From Vicinamibacterales bacterium (GTDB lineage: Bacteria; Acidobacteriota; Vicinamibacteria; Vicinamibacterales; UBA2999), in assembly GCA_030680175.1 (NCBI GenBank), contig JAUXWO010000076.1:39464-103463 (forward strand): a DNA stretch of 64,000 bases. Reading direction: 5' to 3'. The notes beneath the pieces are model-generated. The model saw only the letters and a program-made list of their open reading frames with translations, was not told the origin of the DNA and made no database searches. The translations under genes and the position numbers were made by a program. Shown here in pieces: positions 23,073-32,031 of the stretch (position 1 is its first letter; each line of letters starts with the position of its first letter).

Positions 23073-23492
23073 ATGACCGAACCGATCGTTTTAAAGCTCG
23101 GACAGGTGTGTACGTCGGGTTCGGATTGCCGGCGGATTCCGCACAATTTCCAGAACAAGCGCGGTCCCTGGCAGGTGCGCTGGAAATGGAATACCGCCTG
23201 GAAGGGCGAGGTGAGCGCCCGCTGGTTGGAGATCCGCACGAAGGTTCTCGCGAGCGGCATCCGGACGCCGCTCGAACGTCCGCAGATCACGTTCACGTTT
23301 TACAAGGCGGGCGTCCAGTTCGATTGGGATGGATTGCGCGGGGCCGCGAAGCCCCTCCTCGATGCGCTGACCGGCCGCGGCATCGGGCTCATCGTGGACG
23401 ATAGCCCGGACTACATCCCCGAGCCGGTCTACAAGCAGATGAAGGTCGGAAAGATTGCGGAGGAACGAGTGGAGATCCAAATATCAACATGA
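23073..23492 (+). CDS. rusA: RusA-like Holliday junction resolvase
   Basis: 139 residues from the ATG at 23073. The core FDWDGLRGAAKPLLDALTGRG (near residue 88) is followed by GLIVDDSPDYI, matching the D.DNL.K...D.L...GvI.DD pattern of RusA, whose aspartates bind metal. The N-terminus is longer than E. coli RusA and contains a Cys pair. It would resolve junctions before packaging, which fits its place just ahead of the terminase. Confidence 0.75.
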   Translation: MTEPIVLKLGQVCTSGSDCRRIPHNFQNKRGPWQVRWKWNTAWKGEVSARWLEIRTKVLASGIRTPLERPQITFTFYKAGVQFDWDGLRGAAKPLLDALTGRGIGLIVDDSPDYIPEPVYKQMKVGKIAEERVEIQIST

Positions 23493-23605
23493 CCGTCCGC
23501 TGTCCCAACTGCAAAACGAAATTCGACCGCGAGAGGGCCGACCAGGAGAAGTGCGGTGTCTGCGAGCAGGTCGTGAGAATGAAGCCTGTGAAAGAGAAAC
23601 GTTGA
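23489..23605 (+). CDS. 38-residue zinc-ribbon protein
   Basis: ATG 23489 overlaps the rusA stop (ATGA). MTVRCPNCKTKFD then EKCGVCEQVV: two CxxC knuckles 15 residues apart, the minimal zinc ribbon. Basic tail KPVKEKR. Too short for most gene finders but coupled on both sides. Confidence 0.6.
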   Translation: MTVRCPNCKTKFDRERADQEKCGVCEQVVRMKPVKEKR

Positions 23606-23625
23606 TTTCTTGATTCTTATCAATC

Positions 23626-23922
23626 ATGGCAAGAGGCGGAAAACGAGAAGGAGCAGGACGAAAGAAAGGCGCCGCCGCGCTCGCTGCTGAGGAGTATCGC
23701 AAGTTCATCGTCGAGGAGGTCCGGAAGAATAAGAAAGAGATCGTCGCCGCGCAGATCAAGAAGGCGAAGGACGGCGACACCCAGGCGTTCAAAGAGCTGA
23801 ACGATCGCGCGCTCGGCAAAGCACCTCAGGGCATAGACCTCACATCGAAGGGCGAATCGCTCGGAAAGGTCGTGATGCTGCCGACACGGCATGCAGACGG
23901 AGGTTCTGTGGTCCCCCAATAG
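23626..23922 (+). CDS. terminase small subunit-like DNA-binding protein
   Basis: 98 residues. A basic, AT-hook-like start ARGGKREGAGRKKG is followed by helices (EEYRKFIVEEVRKNKKEIVAAQIKKA) and the phrase FKELNDRALGKAPQ, familiar from phage small-terminase-type proteins. It sits immediately before and overlaps the large terminase by 32 nt, so the role is likely recognition of the packaging site. The leader TTGATTCTTATCAATC lacks an SD. Confidence 0.68.
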   Translation: MARGGKREGAGRKKGAAALAAEEYRKFIVEEVRKNKKEIVAAQIKKAKDGDTQAFKELNDRALGKAPQGIDLTSKGESLGKVVMLPTRHADGGSVVPQ

Positions 23923-25318
23923 CTCGCCGCAGCGGATGGTCCTCCAGCTCAAACCGGAGGACTTCTTCGAAGTCGGTTATGGAGGTGCGAGAGGCGGAGG
24001 GAAAACGGCCGCCGGCATCGCCTGGCTCCTCTACGACAAGGACAACCCTCATCTTCGAGCCCTCATCATTCGTAAGCAGTCTAAGGACCTGAACGACTGG
24101 ATCGATCGCGCGCGGCAGATCTACGAGCCGCTCGGCGCTGTCATCAAGGGCAACCCCGCGGAGTTCCACTGGCCCTCAGGTGCGATCTTCCGCACGGGCC
24201 ACTTGAACGACGCGGGAGCGTATAGCGCCTACGTCGGTCACGAATACCAGCGGATGCTCATCGAGGAGCTGAACCTCATCCCGTCCGAGGAGAACTACCT
24301 GAAGCTCATCTCGTCCTGCCGTTCGACGGTGGCAGGCCTCCGGCCGCAGGTGATGAGCAACTTCAACCCGTCGGACGCGGGCTTCTACTGGATCAGGAAG
24401 CGGTTCGGGCTCCACGGCATTCCGAGGAAGGCCATCACGATGGCCGACCCTTCGACCGGCCTCCGCAGGATCTTCATCCCGGCGCTCACGAGGGACAATC
24501 CGGCCCTCGCCAGCGATCCGCAATACAACGCGTTCCTGAACGGCCTCCCGGATGGATTGCGCCAAGCGTGGCGGGACGGCTCCTGGGACGACCCGATCAT
24601 CAAGGGCGCCTATTACGCGAACGAGCTCGATCAGGCGAGGCGTGAGGGCCGGCTGCAGCGGGTTCCGTATGACCCGAGGCTGAAGGTCCACACCGTATGG
24701 GACCTCGGCATCGACGATGCGATGAGCATCGGCTTCTGGCAGCACAAGCAGAACTACACGGCGCTCATCGACTACTACGAGAACGAGAACTTCGGCCTGG
24801 ATCACTATCGGGCCAAGCTCGAAGAGTTCGCGCGGGATAAGAAGTATTCCTACGGCAAGCACTTCGCCCCGCATGACGTGAACAGGCGCGAGCTCTCGAC
24901 CGGCAAGACCATCATCCAGCTCGCCGCCGAGATCGGCCTCAAGTTCGAGAAGGTGCCGATGGTCGGTGTCGCGGACGGCATCCAGCATGTGCGCCTCATG
25001 TTCCCGCGCACCCACCTCTCCGAGCCGACGTGCGAGCAGGCGGTCAACGCCTTCCGGAACTACCGGCGCGAATACGACGAGGAGCTCCTCAAGTTCAAGG
25101 ACACGCCCGTGCACGACTGGTCCTCTCACGCGGCCGACATGCTCCGCTATGCGTCGCTCGTCGAGGACGAGATGACGAACGAAGGCGACATTCCGCAGGT
25201 CGTGATCCCGCCCCGACCGAGAGAATCCATCTACGAAGGCGTCGAAGAAGACGACGGCCGGCACCCGATGTTCCGAGGCGTCGACATCGGCAAGATGGGC
25301 CACGAGAAGGCGGCTTGA
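23891..25318 (+). CDS. terL: terminase large subunit
   Basis: 475 residues. Walker A GGARGGGKT is at 31-39, Walker B RMLIEELNL near 117 and a motif III region SNFNPSDAGF near 155. The nuclease domain has VWDLGIDDA near 271, HFAPHDVNRRE near 320 and DWSSHAADMLRY near 415, the three acidic/His sites of the RNase-H-like fold. All ATPase and nuclease motifs are intact. It packages DNA into the prohead through the portal encoded next. The 23-nt gap to the portal contains TTGACA, but without a good -10. Confidence 0.93.
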   Translation: MQTEVLWSPNSSPQRMVLQLKPEDFFEVGYGGARGGGKTAAGIAWLLYDKDNPHLRALIIRKQSKDLNDWIDRARQIYEPLGAVIKGNPAEFHWPSGAIFRTGHLNDAGAYSAYVGHEYQRMLIEELNLIPSEENYLKLISSCRSTVAGLRPQVMSNFNPSDAGFYWIRKRFGLHGIPRKAITMADPSTGLRRIFIPALTRDNPALASDPQYNAFLNGLPDGLRQAWRDGSWDDPIIKGAYYANELDQARREGRLQRVPYDPRLKVHTVWDLGIDDAMSIGFWQHKQNYTALIDYYENENFGLDHYRAKLEEFARDKKYSYGKHFAPHDVNRRELSTGKTIIQLAAEIGLKFEKVPMVGVADGIQHVRLMFPRTHLSEPTCEQAVNAFRNYRREYDEELLKFKDTPVHDWSSHAADMLRYASLVEDEMTNEGDIPQVVIPPRPRESIYEGVEEDDGRHPMFRGVDIGKMGHEKAA

Positions 25319-25340
25319 CACCTCCTGCGTACATGTTTCC

Positions 25341-27335
25341 ATGAAAGAAATGGCATCTCCCGAAAAACCGAAGCCGATCACGACCGAGGAATCAGAGCGC
25401 AGTCGCGAGGACCGGTTCGCGGATAAATCGATCGCCGTAGCCTGCCAGCAGCTCGAGGCGGGTTTGCTGTTCAAGCAGCCCCGCATGAGCCGCATCAAGG
25501 AGATCGAGGAGATGTATGCCATCAAGCAGAAGCCTGCCCTCGCCGGCCGCTTCAACATCCCCTTCGACGGCGTGATCATGCGCGGCTACGTCGAGTCGAT
25601 CATGGCGAAGGTCGACGAGGCCCCCGCCCTTCGGTTCAAGAACACGAAGGAGGCGTCGCTCAAGGGCGCGAGGAAGATCACCGCCGCGGCGGAGTTCGAG
25701 CTCGGCTCGTCCCGTTCGAACTACAACCAGAAGGATCGCTGGGCGAAGAAGCTCGGCATCCTGTCTGGGCGCGCCATCATCAAGGCCTTCGGTGAATCGG
25801 ACCCCGTCTTCAAGTTCCACGTCTCGAACGTCGACCACTACGACTTTGTGTCCGAGCCCTTTGGCGGCGGCGATCTGGAGGATCACGAGTTCAAGTTCCA
25901 GCAGAACATTTTCAAGACCCGCGAAGCGCTTTATAGCGGCGCGCGAAGCGGGCTCTATGACGCGAAGCAGGTGCGGAGGCTCACCACCTGGCAGCCGCCC
26001 AAGGAGAACAAGGAGGTCCAGGACGAGCACAAGAACAAGGTGTCTCGCTTTGCCACTCTCGGCCTTGATCCCGAATCCCACAGCTACGTCGGCACGCAGA
26101 TGTTTAACCTCACCGAGGCTGATTTCCGCTACCGCGGCAAGCGCTACTACGCCCTTTTCGATTCCAAGAGCAAGATCTGGGTCCGGTTCGTCGAGTTCAA
26201 GGAGGTGTTCGAATCCGACCTATCGCCCTGGGTGACCTGGGCTCCGGATGACGACGCGTTCGGCTTCTGGAACCTCGGCCCGTGCGACACCATGTTCCCG
26301 ATCGCGGAGGGGCGTCGCATCAACCTGAACGCGATGCTCAACAACGCCCGCAAGATCGCGGACGACATGACGCTCTACGACATCCTTGCCGTCGTCGATC
26401 CTTCGAAGCTGATGTACCGGCCGGACGGCCTCGTAGGCGTGAAGCTACGCGAGGGCCAGGCGCTCGGCGACGTCGTGAAGAAGATGGCCCCGAACGACAT
26501 CACGAACCTCGCGATCCGGATCGAGCAGTTCATGAACAACTTCGCCGGGCAGATGACCGGCGTGACGCCCTCGGCCCAAGGCCAGGGTAACGAGCAGCTC
26601 GCCGCGATCCTCGAATCGAACATCCAGCAGGTCTCCGACCGCATCGGCCTTATCAACAAGTCATACACACTCGGCCAGGAGCAGATCGGCCGCCGCTTCG
26701 ACTGGTCGCTCTGGGAGCACGCTCCGGAGGATTACATGGTGAAGACCATCGGCTCCGAGGGCGCTGAATGGGACGCCATCACGAAGGAGGACAAGGACCC
26801 TGATTACGAGGTGGTCGCGGTGAGCGCTCGTGCCGAGCAGGAACAGAGCGCGGCGAAGGCTGAGAAGCAGGAGAAGGCGCTTTCGATGGTCGTCTCGAAT
26901 GAGCACCTTCTTTCGGTGCTGAGCCCGAAGGCCACCGTGCAGGAGATCCTCCGCTTCGGCGGATTCGAGGAGGACAAGATCCGCGTGCTTACGTCGCTCA
27001 ATGACGAGGCCGACGAGGAGATTCTCTCCGAGGCCGCACGCCTCATCGACGCCTGCCTCCAGGGCGAGCCCGTCGACCTGTTCCCGGGCGCGAACACGGC
27101 GTTCGTGCAGAAGATCATGGACTTCGCGCAGAAGATGCGAATCCCGAGCGCCGAGAAGGACAAGAAAGGCCACGCCAAGGCGATGAAGCAATACATGAAG
27201 CTGATGGCCCTCGCCGAGATGCACGTCCCGATCATGCAGGAGAACATGGCGCGCAAAGCCATGCTCGAAGTTCCCGCCGCCACTGAACCCGCCGTCGATC
27301 CCGCTACCGGGCAACCCCTCGCACCCGCCGCATGA
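25341..27335 (+). CDS. portal protein (podovirus type)
   Basis: 664 residues, the expected size for a large P22-like portal. A long helical core with GRFNIPFDGVIMRGYVESIMAKVDEAP near 70, a wing of beta strands, LNAMLNNARKIADDM near 332 and a helix QMTGVTPSAQGQGNEQLAAILESNIQQVSDR near 410 that matches the portal tunnel region. The C-terminus is a charged helical barrel segment rich in Lys/Ala. It forms the dodecamer at the head vertex that docks the terminase and adaptor. Context (after terL, before the scaffold) is decisive. Confidence 0.85.
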   Translation: MKEMASPEKPKPITTEESERSREDRFADKSIAVACQQLEAGLLFKQPRMSRIKEIEEMYAIKQKPALAGRFNIPFDGVIMRGYVESIMAKVDEAPALRFKNTKEASLKGARKITAAAEFELGSSRSNYNQKDRWAKKLGILSGRAIIKAFGESDPVFKFHVSNVDHYDFVSEPFGGGDLEDHEFKFQQNIFKTREALYSGARSGLYDAKQVRRLTTWQPPKENKEVQDEHKNKVSRFATLGLDPESHSYVGTQMFNLTEADFRYRGKRYYALFDSKSKIWVRFVEFKEVFESDLSPWVTWAPDDDAFGFWNLGPCDTMFPIAEGRRINLNAMLNNARKIADDMTLYDILAVVDPSKLMYRPDGLVGVKLREGQALGDVVKKMAPNDITNLAIRIEQFMNNFAGQMTGVTPSAQGQGNEQLAAILESNIQQVSDRIGLINKSYTLGQEQIGRRFDWSLWEHAPEDYMVKTIGSEGAEWDAITKEDKDPDYEVVAVSARAEQEQSAAKAEKQEKALSMVVSNEHLLSVLSPKATVQEILRFGGFEEDKIRVLTSLNDEADEEILSEAARLIDACLQGEPVDLFPGANTAFVQKIMDFAQKMRIPSAEKDKKGHAKAMKQYMKLMALAEMHVPIMQENMARKAMLEVPAATEPAVDPATGQPLAPAA

Positions 27336-27706
27336 ACACGCACCGCATCGAAGAAAAGGTAGAAGCGCTGAAGAAGAAATACGCGAACCCGGCTACCCCG
27401 GACACATTCCAGGAGATCGCCGACATCGAGAAATCCCTCCACGAGGCGATCCTGCGAAATCACCTCGCGAGCCACGAAGGCTTTAAGCCGTTTCTTAAGT
27501 GGGTCCTCGCGGAGATCAAGAATATCGATTCATCGCTCGTGAGCTCAGATTCGAAGAGGCTGCCCGACCATGAGCGCGATCGCATCCTCGACGCCAAGAA
27601 ACTCTATGAGTCGTTCGTCGGATTTTTCGGCGACACCGCTACCATCCTCCGCTCGCTCGAAGCGGAAATAGATCAACACCTAACACACGATGAACCGCAT
27701 CGATAA
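27332..27706 (+). CDS. unknown helical protein after the portal
   Basis: 124 residues, starting inside the portal stop (ATGA). Entirely helical and charged: IEEKVEALKKKYANPATPDTF, then ERDRILDAKKLYESFVGFFGDTATILRSLEAEI. No motif recognised. Small coiled proteins at this position are often head accessory or scaffold helpers; inference only. Overlaps the next gene by 17 nt. Confidence 0.5.
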   Translation: MNTHRIEEKVEALKKKYANPATPDTFQEIADIEKSLHEAILRNHLASHEGFKPFLKWVLAEIKNIDSSLVSSDSKRLPDHERDRILDAKKLYESFVGFFGDTATILRSLEAEIDQHLTHDEPHR

Positions 27707-28067
27707 GGTCAGCATCGCCGCGAAGGAGTTCGCCCATCAGAATGACCACCTGTTCGTCATCGTGATCGACCCGGAGACCGACCATCTCTTCGCCGGATAC
27801 CGGGACAGCTTCACCTACGGGAAGATCCAAACGAAGAAAGGCACCAAGGCCCGCATCGCGAAGGAGGTGCTCTTCTACAGCCGCTTCCGACCGGCCCTCG
27901 ACGACTTCTCGGGCTTCAAGTTCGTCGCCGACATGCTCCTCGAACAGCTCGCCGAGTTCCTCCACCTGAAGATCCAGCAGGTGCCCGAGTTCTTCAAATG
28001 GCTATCGGACGCCCTTTGGTATCTACCGAAAGGTCCGCGCCGTCCTGGGGAAAAGTCGGGCCATTGA
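27690..28067 (+). CDS. unknown alpha/beta protein
   Basis: 125 residues. An early strand HLFVIVIDPETDHLFAGY, then a basic middle (TYGKIQTKKGTKARIAKEV) and a helical tail (MLLEQLAEFLHLKIQQVPEFFKWL). No family recognised. The leader ATCAACACCTAACACACG is C/A-rich with no SD. Promoter P4 lies over its final codons. Confidence 0.5.
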   Translation: MNRIDKVSIAAKEFAHQNDHLFVIVIDPETDHLFAGYRDSFTYGKIQTKKGTKARIAKEVLFYSRFRPALDDFSGFKFVADMLLEQLAEFLHLKIQQVPEFFKWLSDALWYLPKGPRRPGEKSGH

Positions 28068-28091
28068 CAGCCCTCGCACGTCACTCATACT
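28064..28091 (+). promoter_or_regulatory. promoter P4 upstream of head genes
   Basis: TTGACA, 16-nt spacer, CATACT, then GAA. The -35 is perfect. It starts 35 nt upstream of the ATG at 28126 and probably boosts scaffold and coat expression. Confidence 0.72.
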
Positions 28092-28125
28092 GAAATCAAA
28101 CGGTCGAAATAACTTTTAACTTCTA

Positions 28126-28503
28126 ATGGCGAAAGCTAAAGCAAAGAAGGAGGAAGTGGCGCTCGAAGCGCCGGAAGCAGCGACCGAGCCGGAAGCTGTT
28201 GAAGCTACCGCCGAAGAGCTCGCGCCGAAAGGCAAAGGCAAGGCGGGTTTCCCTGAATCCGTTGAACCGCTCCGGACCAAGTTCGGACCCGCGTTCAAGG
28301 TGGTCAGGATCGGCGACGAAGCTCGCGTCTACGGTAAGCGCGGCGAGCCGGTCTCCCCGGTCACCACGTTGAGCGAGGCGTCCAAGCTTGCGAGCCAGTT
28401 CAACCGCCGCGACCCCGAGCAGATCGAGGCGCGCAGCCGGAAGACCGACCCGAAGAAGAACGTCCTCGCCGAGCGTGCCGCTGACGAAGACGCTCGCGAG
28501 TAG
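28126..28503 (+). CDS. unknown Ala/Lys/Glu-rich protein upstream of the scaffold
   Basis: 125 residues. The first 45 are low complexity (KKEEVALEAPEAATEPEAVEATAEEL). The rest is a small fold: FGPAFKVVRIGDEARVYGKRGEPVSPVTTLSEASKLASQFNRR, then a charged tail. The leader is A/T/C-rich (AAATAACTTTTAACTTCTA) without an SD. No known family. It may be a head decoration or assembly factor because of its position between P4 and the scaffold. Confidence 0.5.
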   Translation: MAKAKAKKEEVALEAPEAATEPEAVEATAEELAPKGKGKAGFPESVEPLRTKFGPAFKVVRIGDEARVYGKRGEPVSPVTTLSEASKLASQFNRRDPEQIEARSRKTDPKKNVLAERAADEDARE

Positions 28504-28506
28504 CAC

Positions 28507-28629
28507 TTCGAGAACTGAAGCCACATCACGACCCATTGGGGCCACCGCGCGGGGCTCGAATGAACGTAGTGATGTGCGTTCCTCGAACCTCAGGCGGTGT
28601 CTCCAAAGGACACCGCTTTTGTGTTTTCG
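28507..28629 (+). terminator. long imperfect stem-loop plus terminator
   Basis: TTCGAG (28507) and CACATCAC pair with GTGATGTG (28570-28577) and CTCGAA near 28582. A rho-independent terminator GCGGTGTC-TCCAAAG-GACACCGC-TTTTGTGTTTT follows (28594-28629). The 226-bp spacer 28504-28729 also has a TGTGC-GCGA-GCACA hairpin near 28702. The first structure may protect or process the upstream mRNA. Confidence 0.65.
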
Positions 28630-28729
28630 CGGAAAGAAAACGCCCGCCGAGGCCCGGATAGGCCCACATGAGGGTTAGTCACCCCATTTCAATAACTCGT
28701 GTGCGCGAGCACACACGTAAATCACTGCC

Positions 28730-29605
28730 ATGGACCCCGAACTTCAGGCGGAAATAGCCGCCGACGTAGCGGAACTCGAGGCCGAGGAAGCCAAGAAGGA
28801 CGGCGACCCCGAGCCCAAAACCGAAGTTGAGGAGGAGCATGAGGACGATGTTCCCGAGCCGGGTGAAGAGCCCGACCCGAAGCCGGACCCGAAGAAGGAT
28901 CCTCCTGAGAAGAAGGAACCTCCCAAGGAGCCGGCGAAGATCGAAGCGTGGCGCCTGAAGGTCGCCCAAGATAACTGGGAGAAGGAGAAGAAAGAGCTTC
29001 TCCGCCAGATCGAGGAAGGCAAGAAGGCCCCGCCCGAGAAAAAGTCCGACGTTGAGCAGCCCGCTCTTTCCGAAGATGAGATCGATGCCTTGGCTAAGAA
29101 GCACGGACTCGACGAGGGCCAGAAGGGCCTGATCGCCGAGATCGTGCAGCTTACGTCTAAGCGTGTCGCATTGCCGCCGGAGCTTCAGGAATTCTTGAAA
29201 GAGATGCCCGAGCTCCGCAAGGTGAAGGCGACCGTGGAAGCGCAGCAAGCCGAGCTCGCCTTTGATTCGGATTTCGAGCGCGTAGTACGACCTCTTGTCG
29301 AGAGCGAGTACTCGGATGTCTCACCGGAGCTCCTTAAATCCGTGAAGGCCAAGATCAGAGAGAAGATCTCCGATCCGAACTTCCGCCATACGCCTCTCAC
29401 GACCCTGTATAAGGGCGAGGACGACTTCCGCGGGCTTGTCCCGAAGAAGAAGGCCGCTGAGAGCGATTCCCGCCCCGGCTCCGGCCGGAAGGTGGAGGTA
29501 GTCGACTTCGAGACCGCGACTGATGCAGAGGTCGCAGGCTTCGATGACGACACCATGGAGAAGTTCGTGGAATACCAAACGGCCAAGGAGCGAAATCGCA
29601 AGTAA
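28730..29605 (+). CDS. scaffolding protein
   Basis: 291 residues, very acidic and charged. The first 75 are Glu/Asp/Pro/Lys repeats (EPDPKPDPKKDPPEKKEPPKE). A helical middle follows (WEKEKKELLRQIEEGKKAPPEKK, then EFLKEMPELRKVKATVEAQQAEL), and the C-terminus is a short helix-rich basic/acidic end. This composition and position directly before the coat gene are typical of podovirus scaffolds. It would direct prohead assembly and leave before packaging. No protease gene is seen, so it would exit intact as in P22. Confidence 0.75.
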   Translation: MDPELQAEIAADVAELEAEEAKKDGDPEPKTEVEEEHEDDVPEPGEEPDPKPDPKKDPPEKKEPPKEPAKIEAWRLKVAQDNWEKEKKELLRQIEEGKKAPPEKKSDVEQPALSEDEIDALAKKHGLDEGQKGLIAEIVQLTSKRVALPPELQEFLKEMPELRKVKATVEAQQAELAFDSDFERVVRPLVESEYSDVSPELLKSVKAKIREKISDPNFRHTPLTTLYKGEDDFRGLVPKKKAAESDSRPGSGRKVEVVDFETATDAEVAGFDDDTMEKFVEYQTAKERNRK

Positions 29606-29627
29606 AAACAATTCAACGCACTCTTAA

Positions 29628-30821
29628 ATGAGTCTTAACGCTCTTTCGCCGACCTACTGGTCGAAGCGAATGGGTTCCAAACGCTACAAGACCACCCAGT
29701 TTCGTAGCTTTGCGAACTTCGAAGAGCAGGACGGCCTCTCCGACGGTCTGAAAGTGGACCGGCCGTACCGCTCGAACGTAGTGATTGAAAACTACGTGAA
29801 AGGAACTGCGCTCGAAGGGCAGTCTCTGGACGCCACGAGTGACCAGTTGACCATCGACACCGTCAAGGGTCTCTTGATGTACGTCGATAACGTCGACAAG
29901 ATCCAGAACAAGTACTCCGCCGCGGAGGCCTGGATCGCGGAGGCGATGAAGCGCCTAAACATCGGTCTCGATGCTCGGTTCTTCTACGAGGTGTTCAGCG
30001 CGAACGACACCGTTGATGACGGTGACGCGGGAGGCACGAACGGCAACGCCTGGGTTCCGTCCGAGGCGACCGTCTATGACCTCTTGACCGCGATCAATCT
30101 CAAGTTCGACACGGCCAACGTGCCGGACGGTGAGCGGAAGCTCGCGGCCAGCCCGCAGTTCATCCGCGTGCTGAAGAAGAAGCTCGAAGGTAAGAACTCG
30201 ACCTGGGGCGATAAGGTCGGCAAGGACGGATACGTCGACGAGTACGACGGCATCAAGTTCTACAAGACCAATAACCTCTCCGCTTCGGCGAGGTGGACCC
30301 CGGCGAACAACCCGTCGAACAACGACACGCTCACGATCAACGGCATCACGTTCACTTTCGTGACCTCGATCGGAACGACCGCCGGCAATGTCCTCATCGG
30401 CGCGAACACCGCGGCGACGATCGACAACCTCGTGGCGTTGATCAACGCGGGCGGTGTCACTTCGGATTCGGGCGTCTCCAACGTCTCGCTCTCGGCCGCG
30501 AACAAGCGCACCGTGCAGGAGTGGGTCGCTGTCGATGGTACGACCTACATCGAGGTCCGGGCCATGGGCGCGTCCTACATGACCGTCTCCGGTAGCGAGG
30601 CCGCCGACGTCTGGTCCGCGAAGATCCAGCACATGTTGGCTTCGGCCGACAAGGCGATCGACGCCGTGATCCAGAAGGCCCCGAGCGTGGAGATGGCCTC
30701 CACCGTTTCGGCTGGTAAGTCCGGTGTGAACATCCTGCCGCTCACGCTCGCGGGGTTCTACACCTTCTACCAGGGCAAGAACGAGATCTTTGACGTGCAG
30801 GTAGATTCGTCGAACTACTAA
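29628..30821 (+). CDS. major capsid protein
   Basis: 397 residues. It follows the scaffold and has coat-like features: YWSKRMGSKRYKTTQFRSFANFEEQDG at the start, a long central helix (KYSAAEAWIAEAMKRLNIGLDARFFYEVF), KLAASPQFIRVLKKKLEGKN in the P-domain and a C-terminal strand region (INILP-type, LTLAGFYTFYQGKNEIFDVQVD). A beta-rich insertion (about 222-320: TLTINGITFTFVTSIGTTAG) fits an inserted I-domain as in P22 coat. No SD; the leader is CAATTCAACGCACTCTTAA. Confidence 0.85.
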   Translation: MSLNALSPTYWSKRMGSKRYKTTQFRSFANFEEQDGLSDGLKVDRPYRSNVVIENYVKGTALEGQSLDATSDQLTIDTVKGLLMYVDNVDKIQNKYSAAEAWIAEAMKRLNIGLDARFFYEVFSANDTVDDGDAGGTNGNAWVPSEATVYDLLTAINLKFDTANVPDGERKLAASPQFIRVLKKKLEGKNSTWGDKVGKDGYVDEYDGIKFYKTNNLSASARWTPANNPSNNDTLTINGITFTFVTSIGTTAGNVLIGANTAATIDNLVALINAGGVTSDSGVSNVSLSAANKRTVQEWVAVDGTTYIEVRAMGASYMTVSGSEAADVWSAKIQHMLASADKAIDAVIQKAPSVEMASTVSAGKSGVNILPLTLAGFYTFYQGKNEIFDVQVDSSNY

Positions 30822-30839
30822 CCCACCAACGACACGACC

Positions 30840-31472
30840 ATGCGAAACATCCTCATCGGACTCTTGGTGGGCGCTCTGGTCGCTGGTGGCTTAGCGCTCG
30901 TGTTAGTTTCGGCGAACCCTGCTCCCGCTGATCCCGATCGTCTCGGAGCGGCTCTCGGCCGCATCGAGAGTGGGCTCTGGACGTTCGTAGGCGGCCTGAA
31001 CATCGGGACGAAGACGAGCCCGACGATCCTTCAGGTTTCCTCCTCGGGCGTTCTCAGCTCGAGCGGCGACGTGCAGCTCAACAAACTGATCTTCGGATCA
31101 GGTAAGACCACGCTGACGACCGGCGCGACGACCAGCGTCACCGCTGCGAACGTCTGCGATTCGGGCATCATCTCGTGGGTCCCGACGGGCGCGAACGCTT
31201 CGTTCACGCTGCCGACGGCCCAGACACTCGTCGCTGACTGTATCCCGACGGTGGGCATGAGCAAGATGGTCTACATCTTAAACGCCGCCGCTACGTCGTC
31301 CTTCGTGACCGCGACCAGCACCGGCCTCAGTGTTCGCCAAGCGAGCACTACCGGCGCGACGTTCGTGATCACTTCGTCGACCCCGACCTGGCTGACCCTT
31401 ACCACGACGCTCGCGTCCGGTTCGGACAGCACGGTCGACGTGAACGTCGACAAGTACACGATCTCGTTCTAG
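30840..31472 (+). CDS. membrane-anchored Ser/Thr-rich beta protein 1
   Basis: 210 residues. MRNILIGLLVGALVAGGLALVL.. is a single N-terminal membrane helix or signal. After a short linker the rest is Ser/Thr/Ala-rich beta sequence (TTLTTGATTSVTAANVCDSG, then ATSTGLSVRQASTTGATFVI) with two cysteines. It recalls secreted adhesin or fibre-like proteins. Being placed between coat and connector genes it should be virion- or host-surface-related, but a membrane anchor is unusual for a head protein. The first of four such proteins here. Confidence 0.6.
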   Translation: MRNILIGLLVGALVAGGLALVLVSANPAPADPDRLGAALGRIESGLWTFVGGLNIGTKTSPTILQVSSSGVLSSSGDVQLNKLIFGSGKTTLTTGATTSVTAANVCDSGIISWVPTGANASFTLPTAQTLVADCIPTVGMSKMVYILNAAATSSFVTATSTGLSVRQASTTGATFVITSSTPTWLTLTTTLASGSDSTVDVNVDKYTISF

Positions 31473-31484
31473 AGCAACCAGTTG

Positions 31485-31526
31485 ACCGCTCGCTCTGGGG
31501 CTTACTCGGCCCCAGGGACGAGCGGT
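31485..31526 (+). other. strong intercistronic hairpin
   Basis: ACCGCTCG pairs with CGAGCGGT, and inside it CTGGGGC with GCCCCAG, loop TTACTCG. No U-tract. It lies between membrane-anchored proteins 1 and 2 and may stabilise the upstream mRNA or reduce read-through. Confidence 0.65.
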
Positions 31527-31554
31527 GGACTCCCACGATTCACCTCACCAACTT

Positions 31555-32031
31555 ATGAACAAAATCACTTTCATCGCCTACGCACTCCTCGCCGCGCTTT
31601 GCGTTGGCGTGATCGGCGTGGGCTACCACCTCAATAGCACCTTGCAGGAATACCGGAACGCGGTGTCGCTCAATACGCTCGCCCTGGACGAGATCAATGC
31701 GACGCTCGCTCGATTGCGCCAGGCTGAAGGTTCGCGTCTCGGCGCCTCCGGCGTGAAGACCTGCACCACGACCGCCATTTCGGTCAGTGCGAGCACTTCG
31801 ACGCTCGTTCTCGCGACGAGCACTTCCCGCCGGTCCGCCGCCCTCGTGCTCGGCAATAGCACCACGACCTACATCAGGCGTGGGCTTGCCGTGACTTCCT
31901 CGACCGGCCTCCCGCTCACCGCCCTCGGTTCCTCTCGAACGTGGGATGAGGAAAGCGACCCGTACATCGGCGTAGTCACTGCCATTTCGTCGAATGGCAC
32001 GACCACCATCTTTGCCGAGCAATGTCAGTAA
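31555..32031 (+). CDS. membrane-anchored Ser/Thr-rich protein 2
   Basis: 158 residues from the ATG at 31555 (leader CACCTCACCAACTT, no SD). Residues 5-23 are a membrane helix (FIAYALLAALCVGVIGVGY), followed by a short coiled coil (LDEINATLARLRQAEG) and Ser/Thr-rich strands (SVSASTSTLVLATSTSRRSAALVLG). Helix, coiled coil and beta head resemble a trimeric surface fibre in miniature. Function unknown. Confidence 0.58.
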   Translation: MNKITFIAYALLAALCVGVIGVGYHLNSTLQEYRNAVSLNTLALDEINATLARLRQAEGSRLGASGVKTCTTTAISVSASTSTLVLATSTSRRSAALVLGNSTTTYIRRGLAVTSSTGLPLTALGSSRTWDEESDPYIGVVTAISSNGTTTIFAEQCQ

